Notes under the pieces: model-generated
Told to the model about the DNA's origin: nothing
What the model saw: only the letters and a program-made list of their open reading frames with translations
Database searches by the model: none
Part shown: in pieces, positions 38,170-48,139 of the stretch
How positions within the stretch are numbered: the first letter of the stretch is position 1
Layout of the letters: the number at the start of each line of letters is the position of its first letter
Made by a program: the position numbers and the translations under genes
Assembly (NCBI RefSeq): GCF_003651245.1
Contig: NZ_RAPE01000001.1
Span: 1,240,001 to 1,304,000, forward strand
Length of the DNA: 64,000 bases
Source of the DNA: Roseovarius spongiae
GTDB lineage: Bacteria; Pseudomonadota; Alphaproteobacteria; Rhodobacterales; Rhodobacteraceae
Direction: 5' to 3'

Positions 38170-39092
38170 GCGGCTCTGCGAGGGCCGGGGCTGCGGTCGC
38201 AGGGGGCGTCGGGTTGACCGCGCTCTACACGCTGCTGATCTCGGGGGCGGACGGCATCACCAAGATGTTCGCCGCGTCCTATTCCGCGCCGCAGCTCTTT
38301 GCGGTTTCCGGCGGAATCGTCGCGCTGCTGAGCCTGCTGGCCAACCGCGCGGGCGGCAATGCGCGCGGCATGCGCACACGCTGCCCGGGCGCGATGGCGC
38401 TGCGCACCGGGGCCACGGTGGCGGGGGCGGTGGCGTTCTTCCACGCCTTCCGGCTGCTGCCTTTTGCGGAGGTGTTCCTGTTCATCGCGATGATCCCGCT
38501 GATGACGGCGCTGCTGTCGGGGCCTTTCCTGGGCGAACAGGTGCGCCCGCAGGCCTGGGGGGCGCTGATCCTCGGGATCGTGGGGATCATGTGCCTGCTG
38601 CCCGGCGGGATCGGGACGGTGGGGGCGGGGCATCTCGTGGCGCTGGCCGCGGTTCTGCTGGGCACCGTGTCGATGATGGCCTCGCGCCATATCGGCAAGC
38701 GCGACGACAACCTGCTCGCGCAGGTGTTCTATCCGAACCTCGGGCTGATGGTGGTCATGGCCGCGGCGCTGCCCTTCGTCTGGGCGCCGATGGGGCTGGC
38801 CGATCTCGGCTGGGCCGCGATCTATGCCTGCGTGCTCTTTTTCGCGCGCTGGGTGCTGGTGGGCGCGTTCCGCGCGCTGCCGGCCTACGTGGTGACGCCG
38901 CTGATGAACCTGCAATTCCTCTGGATGGTGGTCATCGGCGCGCTGGTCTTCGGCGAGGCGCCTGGTCCGGGCGTCTATCTGGGGGCCGGCATCGTCATCG
39001 GGGCGGGCGCGTGGCTCATCTACGATCAGGCTGCGCCGGCCATCGCGCTGCGCCGGGCCGCTCGCGGCCACGCGGCGATCCCGGCGGAGTGA
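38166..39092 (+). CDS. DMT-superfamily transporter (EamA family), coupled to the repeat-protein operon
   Basis: 308 residues with about ten membrane helices in two EamA halves. It begins SGSARAGAAVAGGVGLTALY and has FFHAFRLLPFAEVFLFIAMI in the first repeat and VVTPLMNLQFLWMVVIGALVF in the second, with the usual GEQVRPQAWGALILGIVGI region. Members export amino acids, nucleosides or other small metabolites. The 4 bp overlap with the Cys-rich gene argues for a shared transcript; whether it exports a product of that system is inference. It converges on erpA. Confidence 0.85.
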   Translation: MSGSARAGAAVAGGVGLTALYTLLISGADGITKMFAASYSAPQLFAVSGGIVALLSLLANRAGGNARGMRTRCPGAMALRTGATVAGAVAFFHAFRLLPFAEVFLFIAMIPLMTALLSGPFLGEQVRPQAWGALILGIVGIMCLLPGGIGTVGAGHLVALAAVLLGTVSMMASRHIGKRDDNLLAQVFYPNLGLMVVMAAALPFVWAPMGLADLGWAAIYACVLFFARWVLVGAFRALPAYVVTPLMNLQFLWMVVIGALVFGEAPGPGVYLGAGIVIGAGAWLIYDQAAPAIALRRAARGHAAIPAE

Positions 39093-39134
39093 GCTTCGCG
39101 CAGGACATGAATGTCGCGCTTCAAATATATAAAA

Positions 39135-39458
39135 TCACATCGAAAATGAGGTTCCGCATCCGCAGGCGCTGCTGGCGTTCGGGTTGTCTATGGTGAACCG
39201 CGCGCCAATCAGTTCCTCGGAGAAGTCGATGGTCGCGCCCGCCAGGAACGGCAATGAGACCGAATCGACCACCACCTTCTGGCCCTTGCCCTCGAGCACG
39301 AGATCGTCATCCGACGGCCGGTCGAGCGTGATCTCGTACTGGAATCCCGAACAGCCGCCGCCCTCGACCGCGACGCGCAGGGCCTGGCCTTCGTCGCCCG
39401 CGCCGATCTCGGCCAGCCGCTCGAAGGCGCGTTCCGTGACCTGTGGAGGGAGTTGCAT
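39135..39458 (-). CDS. erpA: Iron-sulfur cluster insertion protein ErpA/A-type carrier
   Basis: 107 residues. The three cluster-ligand cysteines are Cys36 (VEGGGCSGFQY) and Cys99/Cys101 in SACGCGTSFS at the C-terminus. A-type carriers receive clusters from SufBCD and insert them into target proteins. The CGCG ending and short N-terminus fit ErpA or IscA/SufA; the exact paralogue cannot be fixed. Divergent from dgt. ATG at 39456-39458 follows GGAGGGAG. Confidence 0.93.
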   Translation of the reverse strand: MQLPPQVTERAFERLAEIGAGDEGQALRVAVEGGGCSGFQYEITLDRPSDDDLVLEGKGQKVVVDSVSLPFLAGATIDFSEELIGARFTIDNPNASSACGCGTSFSM

Positions 39459-39539
39459 GGGATCGCTCTCCTGACGGTTTCGCTTGCTCTCGGGATCGAA
39501 TATAAGAGGGACGGGAACAGGCGACAAGGATGACAGGGC

Positions 39540-40718
39540 ATGAACGCGCGCATTGCGGCCGCGCCGGACCGCACGCGCGGGCGGCTCGTGGCCGAGGAGG
39601 AGAGCCATTTCCGCTCGTGCTTCCAGCGGGACCGCGACCGCATCATCCATTCCAGCGCCTTCCGCCGGCTCAAGCACAAGACGCAGGTGTTCGTGGAGCA
39701 CGAGGGCGACTACTTCCGCACGCGGCTCACCCATTCGATCGAGGTGGCGCAGGTGGCGCGCACGATCAGCGGCGCGCTGGGGCTGAACGCGGAACTGACC
39801 GAGGCGGTGGCGCTGGCCCACGACCTTGGCCACACGCCATTCGGTCACACCGGGGAGGACGCGCTGCACGCGCTCATGGCCCCCTATGGCGGGTTCGATC
39901 ACAACGCGCAGGCGATCCGCATCGTGACCCGGCTCGAGCAGCATTACGCCGAGTTCGACGGGCTGAACCTCACTTGGGACACGCTCGAAGGCATCGCCAA
40001 GCATAACGGGCCGGTCCTGCCGGGGCCGGACGGCGCGCTGCCTTGGGCGCTGGCCGAATATGACGCGCGTCACGACCTCGAACTTCACACCCACGCCAGC
40101 GCCGAGGCGCAGGTCGCGGCGCTTTCGGACGACATCGCCTACAACAACCACGATCTGCATGACGGGCTGCGCGCCGGGCTCTTCACCGAGGAAGAGATTG
40201 CCGCGCTCCCCATCGTCGCGGACTGTTACAACGAGGTCGATCGCGCCTATCCCCGGCTCGACCCCTACCGCCGCCGGCACGAGGCGCTGCGCCGCGTGTT
40301 CGGCGTCATGGTGGCCGACGTGATCGACTGTTCGCGCGCGATCATCACCGAGGCCGACCCCGACGGCCCCGACGGTGTGCGCCGGCTCGGGCGGCCGGTG
40401 ATCCGGTTCTCGGACCCGCTGTGGCGCGACTTGCAGGCGATCCGGCATTTCCTTTTCACGCGGATGTATCGCGCGCCGCCGGTGATGGTAAAGCGCGCGC
40501 AGGTGACCGAAGTGGTCGAGGGGCTCTTCGCCTTTTACATGCAATCCCTCGAACACCTGCCGCGCCGCTGGCGGCGCGATCTTGATCAAATCGAAGGCGA
40601 GACGGAACTTGCCCGCCTGGTGAGCGATTATATCGCGGGCATGACCGACCGGTATGCCCTGACACAGCATGCGCGGCGCCTTGGCGGCCCGGGCGGCCCC
40701 GGCACCCGGGAGGGATGA
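39540..40718 (+). CDS. dgt: dGTP triphosphohydrolase-like protein
   Basis: 392 residues. The HD-domain metal ligands are in THSIEVAQVARTI and ALAHDLGHTPFGHTGEDAL, with a downstream ALSDDIAYNNHDLHDGLRAG. Such enzymes hydrolyse dNTPs to nucleosides and triphosphate; alphaproteobacterial members are the shorter type 2 group with broad substrate range. SAIYDAL-like elements are not needed. It begins 82 bp from the divergent erpA start, and the antiporter gene follows by 1 bp. Confidence 0.93.
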   Translation: MNARIAAAPDRTRGRLVAEEESHFRSCFQRDRDRIIHSSAFRRLKHKTQVFVEHEGDYFRTRLTHSIEVAQVARTISGALGLNAELTEAVALAHDLGHTPFGHTGEDALHALMAPYGGFDHNAQAIRIVTRLEQHYAEFDGLNLTWDTLEGIAKHNGPVLPGPDGALPWALAEYDARHDLELHTHASAEAQVAALSDDIAYNNHDLHDGLRAGLFTEEEIAALPIVADCYNEVDRAYPRLDPYRRRHEALRRVFGVMVADVIDCSRAIITEADPDGPDGVRRLGRPVIRFSDPLWRDLQAIRHFLFTRMYRAPPVMVKRAQVTEVVEGLFAFYMQSLEHLPRRWRRDLDQIEGETELARLVSDYIAGMTDRYALTQHARRLGGPGGPGTREG

Positions 40719-40719
40719 G

Positions 40720-42597
40720 ATGGCGATAGACGCAGCAACCGCAGGCGAGGCGCTGCACCCGGTCATGGCCTTCGCCCTCGTCGGGGTGCTGGGCGTCGGG
40801 GCGCAGTGGATCGCCTGGAAGATGCGCCTGCCGGCCATCGTGCTGATGCTCCTGGCGGGGCTGGCGGTGGGCCCCGGGCTCGGCTTCTTCGATCCGGAAC
40901 GCGATATCGGGCCCTTGATGGCGCCGATGATCAGCGTGGCGGTGGCGATCATCCTGTTCGAAGGCGGGATGACGCTGAACCTGCACACGCTGCGCGAAGC
41001 CGCGCTCGGCGTGCGGCGGCTGGTCATCATCGGCGCGCCGGTGGGGTGGCTCGCCTCGGCGCTGGCGCTGCACTACGTCGCCGGGCTGAGCTGGGCGAGC
41101 GCGGCGGTCTTCGGCGGCATCATGATCGTGACCGGCCCGACGGTGATCGCGCCGCTGTTGCGCCAGGCGCGGCTGTCCCAGCGTCCGGCGCAGTTGCTCC
41201 AATGGGAGGCGATCGTCAACGACCCGATCGGCGCGCTGGCCGCCGTGCTCGCCTTCGAGGTGGTGCTGATCGGCGCGGCGAGCAGCACGCTCGGCCACGC
41301 GGTCTGGGAGATGCTGGTCGGCACGACGCTGGCGACGCTGCTGGGCCTCGTGGCGGGCTGGCTGCTGTCCGAGGGGTTCCGCCGCGGGCGGGTGCCCGAA
41401 TACATGAAGGTTCCGGTGCTCTTCGCCGTGCTGCTGATGGTCTTCGCGCTTGCCGACGACATCCTGCATGAAAGCGGGCTGCTGGCGGTGACGATCATGG
41501 GGTTCTACATCGCCAATGCCGGCCTGCCGAGCTATACGGAGCTGCGCCGCTTCAAGGAGCACGCGACGATCCTGCTGGTTTCGGGCGTGTTCATCCTGCT
41601 GGCCGCGTCGATGAACCTCGAGCGGCTGTCGATGCTGAACTGGCGCTCGGCGCTGTTCATCGTGGTGGTGATCCTGCTCGTGCGTCCCTTCACGGTCCTG
41701 GTCTCGCTCGCCTTCACCAACGTGCCGATGCGCGAGCGGCTGCTCGTTGCCTTCACCGGGCCGCGCGGGGTCGTGCTTGTCGCGGTTGCGGGTCTGTTCT
41801 CGGACCGATTGGTGGCGGCGGGGATCGATGACGCGGCCGTGCTGACGCCGCTGGCCTTCGCGCTGGTCGCGGCGACGGTGGTGCTGCACGGCTTCTCGCT
41901 GCGGCCGCTGGGGCGGCTCCTGGGCCTCGCGGGGAGCCACATCCCCGGCGTCATCTTCGTCGGCGGTTCGCAGTTCTCGACCTCCTTCGCGCGGGCGCTG
42001 CGCGAACATGACGTGCCGGTGCTTGTCGCCGACGCCAACCGCGCCAAGCTGCGCAGCGCGCGCGAGGAAGGGCTGCCGATCTACGTCGGCGACATCCTGT
42101 CGGACGGCGCCGAGACCAGCGTGGAGTTCGTCAGCTACGCGCGCATCGTGGCGCTGTCGGACAACGACGCCTACAACACGCTGGTGGCGACGGACCATGC
42201 GCCCGATTTCGGCCGTGAGAACGTCTATCAGCTCAAGCGGGCCAAGCACGATAGCCGCCGCCACTCCCTTCCCGCGACGCTGGGTGGGCGGGTGATCTGC
42301 GGCGGGCTGCGCCATCCCGAGATATCGCAGAAGATGACCGCCGGCTGGTCCGTGCGCGGCACGCCGCTGACCAAGGAATACAAGGTCGAGCAATGGCGCG
42401 CCGACAACCCCGAGTCGATTGCGCTGGCCGAGATCGAGCCGGGCAAGTCGCTGCGCCTGCTGGCGGCGGACGCGGAGCTGAAGGCGGGGGAGGGGGCGCT
42501 CATCCTGGCGCTGTCGCCGCCGAAGCAAAGCGACGAGGCAAATGAACCGCGCGGCGAAGCGCAAGGGAAACGGGACAGGGACGGCACGGCGGATTGA
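40720..42597 (+). CDS. Cation:proton antiporter (CPA1/NhaP type) with TrkA-N domain
   Basis: 625 residues. About 12 membrane helices (residues 13-400) include [10 protein letters not shown] and [37 protein letters not shown] with the conserved Asp of cation binding, and [17 protein letters not shown] cytosolic nucleotide-binding TrkA-N module follows (about 410-490, [18 protein letters not shown]). Such proteins exchange Na+ or K+ for H+. Weak terminal residues are charged. Located 1 bp after dgt. Confidence 0.9.
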   Translation: MAIDAATAGEALHPVMAFALVGVLGVGAQWIAWKMRLPAIVLMLLAGLAVGPGLGFFDPERDIGPLMAPMISVAVAIILFEGGMTLNLHTLREAALGVRRLVIIGAPVGWLASALALHYVAGLSWASAAVFGGIMIVTGPTVIAPLLRQARLSQRPAQLLQWEAIVNDPIGALAAVLAFEVVLIGAASSTLGHAVWEMLVGTTLATLLGLVAGWLLSEGFRRGRVPEYMKVPVLFAVLLMVFALADDILHESGLLAVTIMGFYIANAGLPSYTELRRFKEHATILLVSGVFILLAASMNLERLSMLNWRSALFIVVVILLVRPFTVLVSLAFTNVPMRERLLVAFTGPRGVVLVAVAGLFSDRLVAAGIDDAAVLTPLAFALVAATVVLHGFSLRPLGRLLGLAGSHIPGVIFVGGSQFSTSFARALREHDVPVLVADANRAKLRSAREEGLPIYVGDILSDGAETSVEFVSYARIVALSDNDAYNTLVATDHAPDFGRENVYQLKRAKHDSRRHSLPATLGGRVICGGLRHPEISQKMTAGWSVRGTPLTKEYKVEQWRADNPESIALAEIEPGKSLRLLAADAELKAGEGALILALSPPKQSDEANEPRGEAQGKRDRDGTAD

Positions 42598-42646
42598 CGC
42601 CCGGCGCACGGGTGCTAAACCACCCGGCGACGCGAAAGGACAGGCG

Positions 42647-44392
42647 ATGAACCTCTTTACCGAAATCCGCGCCGCCGTGGTGCAGGCGCTCGACGTGCTC
42701 GAGGCCGAAGGCAAGCTGCCCGCGGGCCTCGCCCATGACAACGTCACGGTCGAGCCGCCCCGCGACCCGGCGCATGGCGACATGGCGACCAACGCGGCGA
42801 TGGTGCTGGCCAAGCCTTCGGGATTGAAGCCGCGCGACATCGCCGAGGCGCTGGCCGGACAATTGGCGCAGGATCCGCGCATCTCAAGCGCCGAGGTGGC
42901 CGGGCCCGGCTTTCTCAACCTGCGGCTGGCGGAGGGCGAATGGCACGAGGTGCTGCGCGCGGCGCTGCGTGCAGGCGCGGAGTTCGGGCGCTCGGCCATG
43001 GGGCAGGGGCGGCGCGTGAACGTCGAATACGTGAGCGCCAACCCCACCGGCCCGTTGCATGTGGGCCACACGCGCGGCGCGGTGTTCGGCGACGCGCTGG
43101 CGTCGCTGCTGGATTTCACCGGCCATGACGTGACGCGCGAATACTACATCAACGACGGCGGCGCGCAGGTCGACACGCTCGCCCGGTCGGTCTATCTGCG
43201 CTACCTCGAAGCGCACGGGCAAAGCGTGGCGTTCGAGGACGGCACCTATCCCGGCGACTATCTCATCGCCGTGGGCGAGGCGCTCAAGGCGAAGGTCGGC
43301 GATGCCTATGTCGATCAGCCCGAGGACGTCTGGCTCGCGGAGGTGCGCGAATTCGCGACCGACGCGATGATGGACCTGATCCGCGCGGACCTGAAGGCGC
43401 TCGGCGTCGAGATGGACGTGTTCTACTCCGAGAAATCGCTCTACGGCACCGGCCGGATCGAGGCCGCGCTGAGCGCGCTGGACGCCAAGGGGCTGATCTA
43501 CGAGGGCGTTCTCGAGCCGCCCAAGGGCAAGACCCCCGAGGATTGGGAGCCGCGCGAGCAGACGCTGTTCAAATCCACCGCGCATGGCGATGACGTGGAT
43601 CGCCCGGTCCGGAAATCCGATGGCGGCTGGACCTATTTCGCGCCCGATATCGCCTATCATTATGACAAGGTTTCCAGGGGTTTCGACGCCCTCGTTGATG
43701 TGTTTGGCGCCGATCACGGCGGCTATGTGAAGCGCATGAAGGCCGCCGTTTCCGCGCTTTCGGACGGCGCGGTGCCGCTCGACATCAAGCTGACGCAGCT
43801 GGTTCGGCTCTTCAAGAACGGAGAGCCCTTCAAGATGTCCAAGCGCGCCGGCACCTTCGTCACGCTGCGCGACGTGGTCGACCTCGTGGGCGCCGACGTG
43901 ACGCGCTTCGTCATGCTCACCCGCAAGAACGACGCGCCTTTGGATTTCGATTTCGACAAGGTGCTCGAGCAGTCGAGGGACAACCCGGTCTTCTACGTCC
44001 AATACGCGCACGCCCGCGTGTGCAGCGTGCTGCGCAAGGCGGCCCAGGCGGGGATCGACGTGAGCGACGCCTCGCTCGCGGACGCGGACCTGTCGATCCT
44101 CACCCACGACGCCGAACTCGCGCTGGCGCGCAAGATCGCCGAATGGCCGCGCCTCGTGGAGATCGCCGGCCGGGTGAGCGAGCCGCACCGCGTGGCCTTC
44201 TACCTCTTCGAACTGGCGAGCGAGCTGCACAGCCTCTGGAACCGCGGGCATGACGATCCCGCCCTGCGCTTTCTGCAAGAGGACGATCGCGACGCCAGCC
44301 GCGCGAAAATCGCGCTCGCGCGCAGCGCGAATGTTGTTATTTCCGCAGGTCTTGGTATTCTCGGCGTGACCCCGGCGCAAGAGATGCGCTGA
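42647..44392 (+). CDS. argS: Arginyl-tRNA synthetase
   Basis: 581 residues. It charges tRNA-Arg with arginine. The N-terminal additional domain is followed by the class I HIGH-type motif ([19 protein letters not shown]) near residue 130 and the KMSKR motif as [14 protein letters not shown] near 400. The C-terminal DALR-type anticodon-binding domain ends the protein. AAAGGACAGGCG precedes the ATG at 42647. Confidence 0.97.
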   Translation: MNLFTEIRAAVVQALDVLEAEGKLPAGLAHDNVTVEPPRDPAHGDMATNAAMVLAKPSGLKPRDIAEALAGQLAQDPRISSAEVAGPGFLNLRLAEGEWHEVLRAALRAGAEFGRSAMGQGRRVNVEYVSANPTGPLHVGHTRGAVFGDALASLLDFTGHDVTREYYINDGGAQVDTLARSVYLRYLEAHGQSVAFEDGTYPGDYLIAVGEALKAKVGDAYVDQPEDVWLAEVREFATDAMMDLIRADLKALGVEMDVFYSEKSLYGTGRIEAALSALDAKGLIYEGVLEPPKGKTPEDWEPREQTLFKSTAHGDDVDRPVRKSDGGWTYFAPDIAYHYDKVSRGFDALVDVFGADHGGYVKRMKAAVSALSDGAVPLDIKLTQLVRLFKNGEPFKMSKRAGTFVTLRDVVDLVGADVTRFVMLTRKNDAPLDFDFDKVLEQSRDNPVFYVQYAHARVCSVLRKAAQAGIDVSDASLADADLSILTHDAELALARKIAEWPRLVEIAGRVSEPHRVAFYLFELASELHSLWNRGHDDPALRFLQEDDRDASRAKIALARSANVVISAGLGILGVTPAQEMR

Positions 44393-44472
44393 GACGCACG
44401 CGCGCCCGGGGCCGATGAGGCAGCAACGAGACCACCCGTGACGACGTATCGCGGGCGGCAAAGGGGCGAGAC

Positions 44473-45399
44473 ATGGCAGAAATGCACGCAGACCGGCGGG
44501 GCCACGGGGCCGCGGCCGAGCAGGGCAATTCCCTGACGGCGATCACCTACGGGATCGGATCGCTGATTTCACTGGGGCTGATCGTCGGCCTTGGCTACTG
44601 GGGCTATCAACTGGTGATGCGCGACGTGAGCGGCGTGCCGGTGATCCGCGCCGCGCAGGGCCCGATGCGGGTTCAACCCGAGGAACCGGGCGGGCGGCAG
44701 GCGCTTAACCAGGGACTGGCGGTCAACGACGTCGCAGCCGTCGGCGCCGCGGCGAAGACCCCGGATGAACTGATCCTCGCGCCGGCGCCGCTCGACCTCA
44801 GCGACGAGGACGGCGCGGCGGTCTGGGCCGAGCGCCCCGAGCCGCAGGCCGCCGCACACAAGGTAGAGGTGTCCGAGCCGGCCGATCAGCCCGAAGCCGC
44901 CGCCGAGGAGGCGGATATCCTCGCGCTGGCGGAGTCGCTGGCCGAGGGGGTCGAGCCGATGAGCGACAAGCCTGCGGACGAGGCCGAAGAACTGGCCGAG
45001 GCACAGGACGCGCCGCGCGTCGAAGGCGGGCTTGGCCACTCGCTTCGTCCCAGGCTGCGCCCCGTGACCCTGTCGCGGATCGAAACGACCGCGGCCAGCG
45101 CCCCTGCCGCGCAGGACACGCAGGACATCACCGCCGACAGCATCCCCAGCGGCACGCGGCTCGCCCAGCTTGGCGCCTACAAGTCCGAAGAGATCGCCCG
45201 CGAGGAATGGGGCCGGCTGAACCAGCGGTTCGAGGAATACCTCGCCGACAAGGGCCGCGTGATCCAGCGCGCGACGAGCGGCGGGCGCACCTTCTACCGG
45301 CTGCGCGCGATGGGGTTCGACGACCTGGCCGACGCGCGCCGCTTCTGCTCGGCGCTGGTCGCGGAAAAGGCCGAGTGCATCCCGGTGGTCACCCGCTGA
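44473..45399 (+). CDS. SPOR-domain membrane protein
   Basis: 308 residues. A cytoplasmic N-terminal tail (about 25 residues), one membrane helix (residues 29-50, IGSLISLGLIVGLGYWGYQL), a long acidic Ala/Glu/Pro-rich periplasmic spacer and a C-terminal SPOR domain (about 232-305, RLAQLGAYKSEEIAREEWGR to the end). SPOR domains bind denuded glycan strands at division sites. It is coupled to nagZ (TGATG), an association common in alphaproteobacteria with cell-wall recycling. Confidence 0.92.
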   Translation: MAEMHADRRGHGAAAEQGNSLTAITYGIGSLISLGLIVGLGYWGYQLVMRDVSGVPVIRAAQGPMRVQPEEPGGRQALNQGLAVNDVAAVGAAAKTPDELILAPAPLDLSDEDGAAVWAERPEPQAAAHKVEVSEPADQPEAAAEEADILALAESLAEGVEPMSDKPADEAEELAEAQDAPRVEGGLGHSLRPRLRPVTLSRIETTAASAPAAQDTQDITADSIPSGTRLAQLGAYKSEEIAREEWGRLNQRFEEYLADKGRVIQRATSGGRTFYRLRAMGFDDLADARRFCSALVAEKAECIPVVTR

Positions 45400-46403
45400 T
45401 GGCCTTCGGCGCGACGATCCTCGACGCGGACGGCCTGAGGCTCAGCGCCGCCGAAAGGACGTTCTTCGCCGAGGCCGATCCGTTCGGATTCATCCTGTTC
45501 GCGCGCAACATCGACACGCCCGACCAGGTCCGCGCCCTCTGCGACGAGATGCGCGACGCAGTGGGGCGCGACGCGCCGATCCTGATCGATCAGGAGGGCG
45601 GGCGCGTCCAGCGCCTGCGCCCGCCGCTGGGCCGCAACTGGCTGCCGCCGCAGACCGTCGCGGAGCGCACCGGCGCCGCGGCCGCCGAGGCGCTTTACCT
45701 GCAATACCGCATCATCGCCGATGAGCTGCGCCGCGTCGGGATCGACGCCAACTGCGCGCCGCTGGTGGACGTGGCGGGGCCGGATACGCATGAATTTCTG
45801 CGCGACCGCTGCTACGGGGTGGAGCCGGGCGAAGTCGCGCTGCGGGGGCGCGCGGTGGCCGATGGGCTGCTCGAGGGCGGCGTGCTGCCGGTGCTCAAGC
45901 ACCTCCCCGGACATGGCCGCGCGCAGGCGGACAGCCATCTCGCCCTGCCGGTCGTCGCGGCCGGAAGGCAGGAACTCGGGCTCACCGATTTCGCGCCGTT
46001 CGAGGCGCTCAGCGATCTGCCGATGGGCATGACCGCGCATCTTGTCTATGAAGCGATCGATGCGCTTCCCGCGACGCTCAGCCCTTGCATGATGCGCCTC
46101 ATCCGCGAGGAGATCGGCTTTGACGGGCTCATCATGACCGATGACATTTCGATGAAGGCGCTTACCGGCGCGCTTTCGGACATTGCGCGCGCCTCGCGCG
46201 ATGCGGGCTGCGACGTGGTGCTGCTCTGCAACGCCACGCTGGAGGAGCGCCGCGCCGTCGCCGACGCCGCCGGGCGGCTGGACGCGCAAGGGCAGCGGCG
46301 CGCCGAGGCGGCGCTGGCCGCGCGTCGCGCGCCCGACGAGGTTGACATTCCCGCGCTTGAGGCAAGACTGTCCGCCATGAACGCAGGACCGCTGGATGTC
46401 TGA
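45399..46403 (+). CDS. nagZ: Beta-N-acetylhexosaminidase NagZ
   Basis: 334 residues, glycoside hydrolase family 3. FGFILFARNIDTPDQ near the start, LIDQEGGRVQRLRPP, KHLPGHGRAQADSH with the catalytic His and Asp, and FDGLIMTDDISMKAL with the nucleophile Asp. It removes N-acetylglucosamine from anhydromuropeptides in cell-wall recycling, in the cytosol. Coupled upstream to the SPOR gene by 1 bp; its end overlaps scpA by 8 bp. Confidence 0.96.
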   Translation: MAFGATILDADGLRLSAAERTFFAEADPFGFILFARNIDTPDQVRALCDEMRDAVGRDAPILIDQEGGRVQRLRPPLGRNWLPPQTVAERTGAAAAEALYLQYRIIADELRRVGIDANCAPLVDVAGPDTHEFLRDRCYGVEPGEVALRGRAVADGLLEGGVLPVLKHLPGHGRAQADSHLALPVVAAGRQELGLTDFAPFEALSDLPMGMTAHLVYEAIDALPATLSPCMMRLIREEIGFDGLIMTDDISMKALTGALSDIARASRDAGCDVVLLCNATLEERRAVADAAGRLDAQGQRRAEAALAARRAPDEVDIPALEARLSAMNAGPLDV

Positions 46404-47181
46404 CGACGATTTCGACGCCGCCACGCCGGAGCGCATAGCCGACCGGATGGCGGCGGAGGCGCTCATCGTCGATGTGGACGGGTTCGAGGGGCCGCTCGAC
46501 CTGCTGCTGACGCTCAGCCGCACGCAGAAGGTGGACCTGCGCAAGATCTCGATCCTGCATCTCGCGCAGCAATACCTCGCCTTCGTCGAAAAGGCGCGCG
46601 CGCTGCGCATCGAACTGGCCGCCGACTACCTAGTCATGGCCGCCTGGCTCGCCTTTCTCAAGTCCCGCCTGCTGCTGCCGCCCGACCCCGAGGAGGAGGG
46701 CCCCTCGGGCGAGGAGCTGGCCGCGCATCTGGCGTTTCAGCTCGAACGGTTGCAGGCGATGCGCGACGCGGCGGCGCGGCTCATGGGGCGCGACCGGCTG
46801 GGCCGCGATTTCTTCGCCCGCGGCGTGCCCGAGGAAATCACCCGCACCCGGCGCATCACCTACACCGCGACGCTTCTGGACCTCATGCAGGGGTATGCGC
46901 GCATCCGCACGCGCGACGAATTCCGCCCCTACGCGATGGACCGCGATTCGATCTGGTCGCTGGAGCAGGCGCTCGAGCGGATGCGCGGGCTGATCGGGTT
47001 CGCCGGGACGTGGACCGATATCTCGACTTATCTGCCCGATGGCTTCGGCCACGATCCGGCGCGGCGGCGCTCGGCGACCGCTTCGACCTTCGCGGCCACG
47101 CTGGAACTGGCCAAGGAGGGCCGGATCGAGCTGCGCCAAGCCGACACGTTCGCGCCGATCCAGCTGCGCCGCAAGGATTAG
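46396..47181 (+). CDS. scpA: Segregation and condensation protein ScpA
   Basis: 261 residues. VDGFEGPLDLLLTLSRTQKV and ISILHLAQQYLAF are the kleisin N-terminal pattern. ScpA bridges the SMC dimer heads with ScpB in chromosome compaction. Overlap with nagZ and 4 bp gap to scpB indicate one transcript (SPOR-nagZ-scpA-scpB). Confidence 0.94.
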   Translation: MSDDDFDAATPERIADRMAAEALIVDVDGFEGPLDLLLTLSRTQKVDLRKISILHLAQQYLAFVEKARALRIELAADYLVMAAWLAFLKSRLLLPPDPEEEGPSGEELAAHLAFQLERLQAMRDAAARLMGRDRLGRDFFARGVPEEITRTRRITYTATLLDLMQGYARIRTRDEFRPYAMDRDSIWSLEQALERMRGLIGFAGTWTDISTYLPDGFGHDPARRRSATASTFAATLELAKEGRIELRQADTFAPIQLRRKD

Positions 47182-47185
47182 AACC

Positions 47186-47854
47186 ATGAGCGAACCCGTT
47201 GAAGAAAGGGACGAAAGCCTGTTCGAAGCCCCGCCGATGGGCGAACAGGAACGCATGATCGAGGCGATCCTCTTCGCCAGCGCCGAGCCGGTCACGGTAA
47301 GGGAGCTTAACGAACGGATGCCCCATGGCAGCGACGCCGCCGAGGCGCTGGTTCACCTGCGCAAGCGCTACGAGGGGCGCGGGGTGACGCTGATGAAGAC
47401 CGGCGACGCCTGGGCGATGCGCACCGCGCCGGATCTGGGCTTTCTCATGCGCCGCGAGACGGTCGAGACCCGCAAGCTCAGCCGCGCCGCGATCGAGACG
47501 CTGGCGATCATCGCCTATCACCAGCCCGTCACCCGCGCCGAGATCGAGGAAATCCGCGGCGTGTCGGTCAGCCGCGGCACGGTCGATCAACTGCTCGAGA
47601 TGGAATGGATCCGCTTTGGCCGGCGCAAGATGACGCCGGGGCGGCCCGTGACCTTCGTCGTCACGCAGGAATTCCTCGCCCATTTCGGTCTCGAAAGCGC
47701 GCGCGACCTGCCGGGGCTGAAGGAACTGCGCTCGGCCGGCCTGCTCGAAAGCCGCCCCTTGCCCGCCTCGATGCCTGGGGCCGACCAGGGCGAGGACGAG
47801 GACAGCGATACGATGCTGCCCGACGGCGATCAGACCGAGCTTTTCGAGGATTGA
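47186..47854 (+). CDS. scpB: Segregation and condensation protein ScpB
   Basis: 222 residues. ERMIEAILFASAEPVTVREL starts the winged-helix region, and LSRAAIETLAIIAYHQPVTR then AEIEEIRGVSVSRGTVDQLL are diagnostic. It forms the SMC-ScpAB complex with ScpA. The C-terminal tail (about 25 residues) is acidic and variable. Confidence 0.95.
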   Translation: MSEPVEERDESLFEAPPMGEQERMIEAILFASAEPVTVRELNERMPHGSDAAEALVHLRKRYEGRGVTLMKTGDAWAMRTAPDLGFLMRRETVETRKLSRAAIETLAIIAYHQPVTRAEIEEIRGVSVSRGTVDQLLEMEWIRFGRRKMTPGRPVTFVVTQEFLAHFGLESARDLPGLKELRSAGLLESRPLPASMPGADQGEDEDSDTMLPDGDQTELFED

Positions 47855-47923
47855 GGGCCGCCGCCCTGAAAATTGCACGATTCCGTGCTACATGGGGGGA
47901 CAGAGGAACCGAGGAGGGGCGCA

Positions 47924-48136
47924 ATGAACGCCAATCAGATCATCAACATGGCCATGCGCATGATCATGCGCCGCCTGATGCGCGGCGGCATCAACGCCGG
48001 CATGGACGCGGTCGGCAAGCGGATGAGCAAGGGCAAGACCGGCGCCCCGGCCGAGGGCGCGCCGCCCCAGGGCAAGGAGGCGCAAAAGCGGATGCGCCAG
48101 ACGATGCGTTCCATGCGCCGCATGGGCCGGATGTAG
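47924..48136 (+). CDS. Met/Arg-rich small protein
   Basis: 70 residues from the ATG at 47924 after GAGGAGGGG. It begins MNANQIINMAMRMIMRRLMR and has 13 methionines and many arginines with almost no acidic residues, ending SMRRMGRM. There is no recognised domain; such Met/Arg-rich small proteins of about this length appear beside scpAB in Rhodobacteraceae as I recall, function unknown. The next gene begins in the same frame just after its stop, without a canonical start codon. Confidence 0.72.
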   Translation: MNANQIINMAMRMIMRRLMRGGINAGMDAVGKRMSKGKTGAPAEGAPPQGKEAQKRMRQTMRSMRRMGRM

Positions 48137-48139
48137 GCG

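Noticed and set aside
40456..43119. 887-codon minus-strand frame over the antiporter and argS
   Set aside because: Shadow; composition is Arg/His/Gln-rich without domain motifs, and the plus strand carries HIGH/KMSKR and antiporter motifs.
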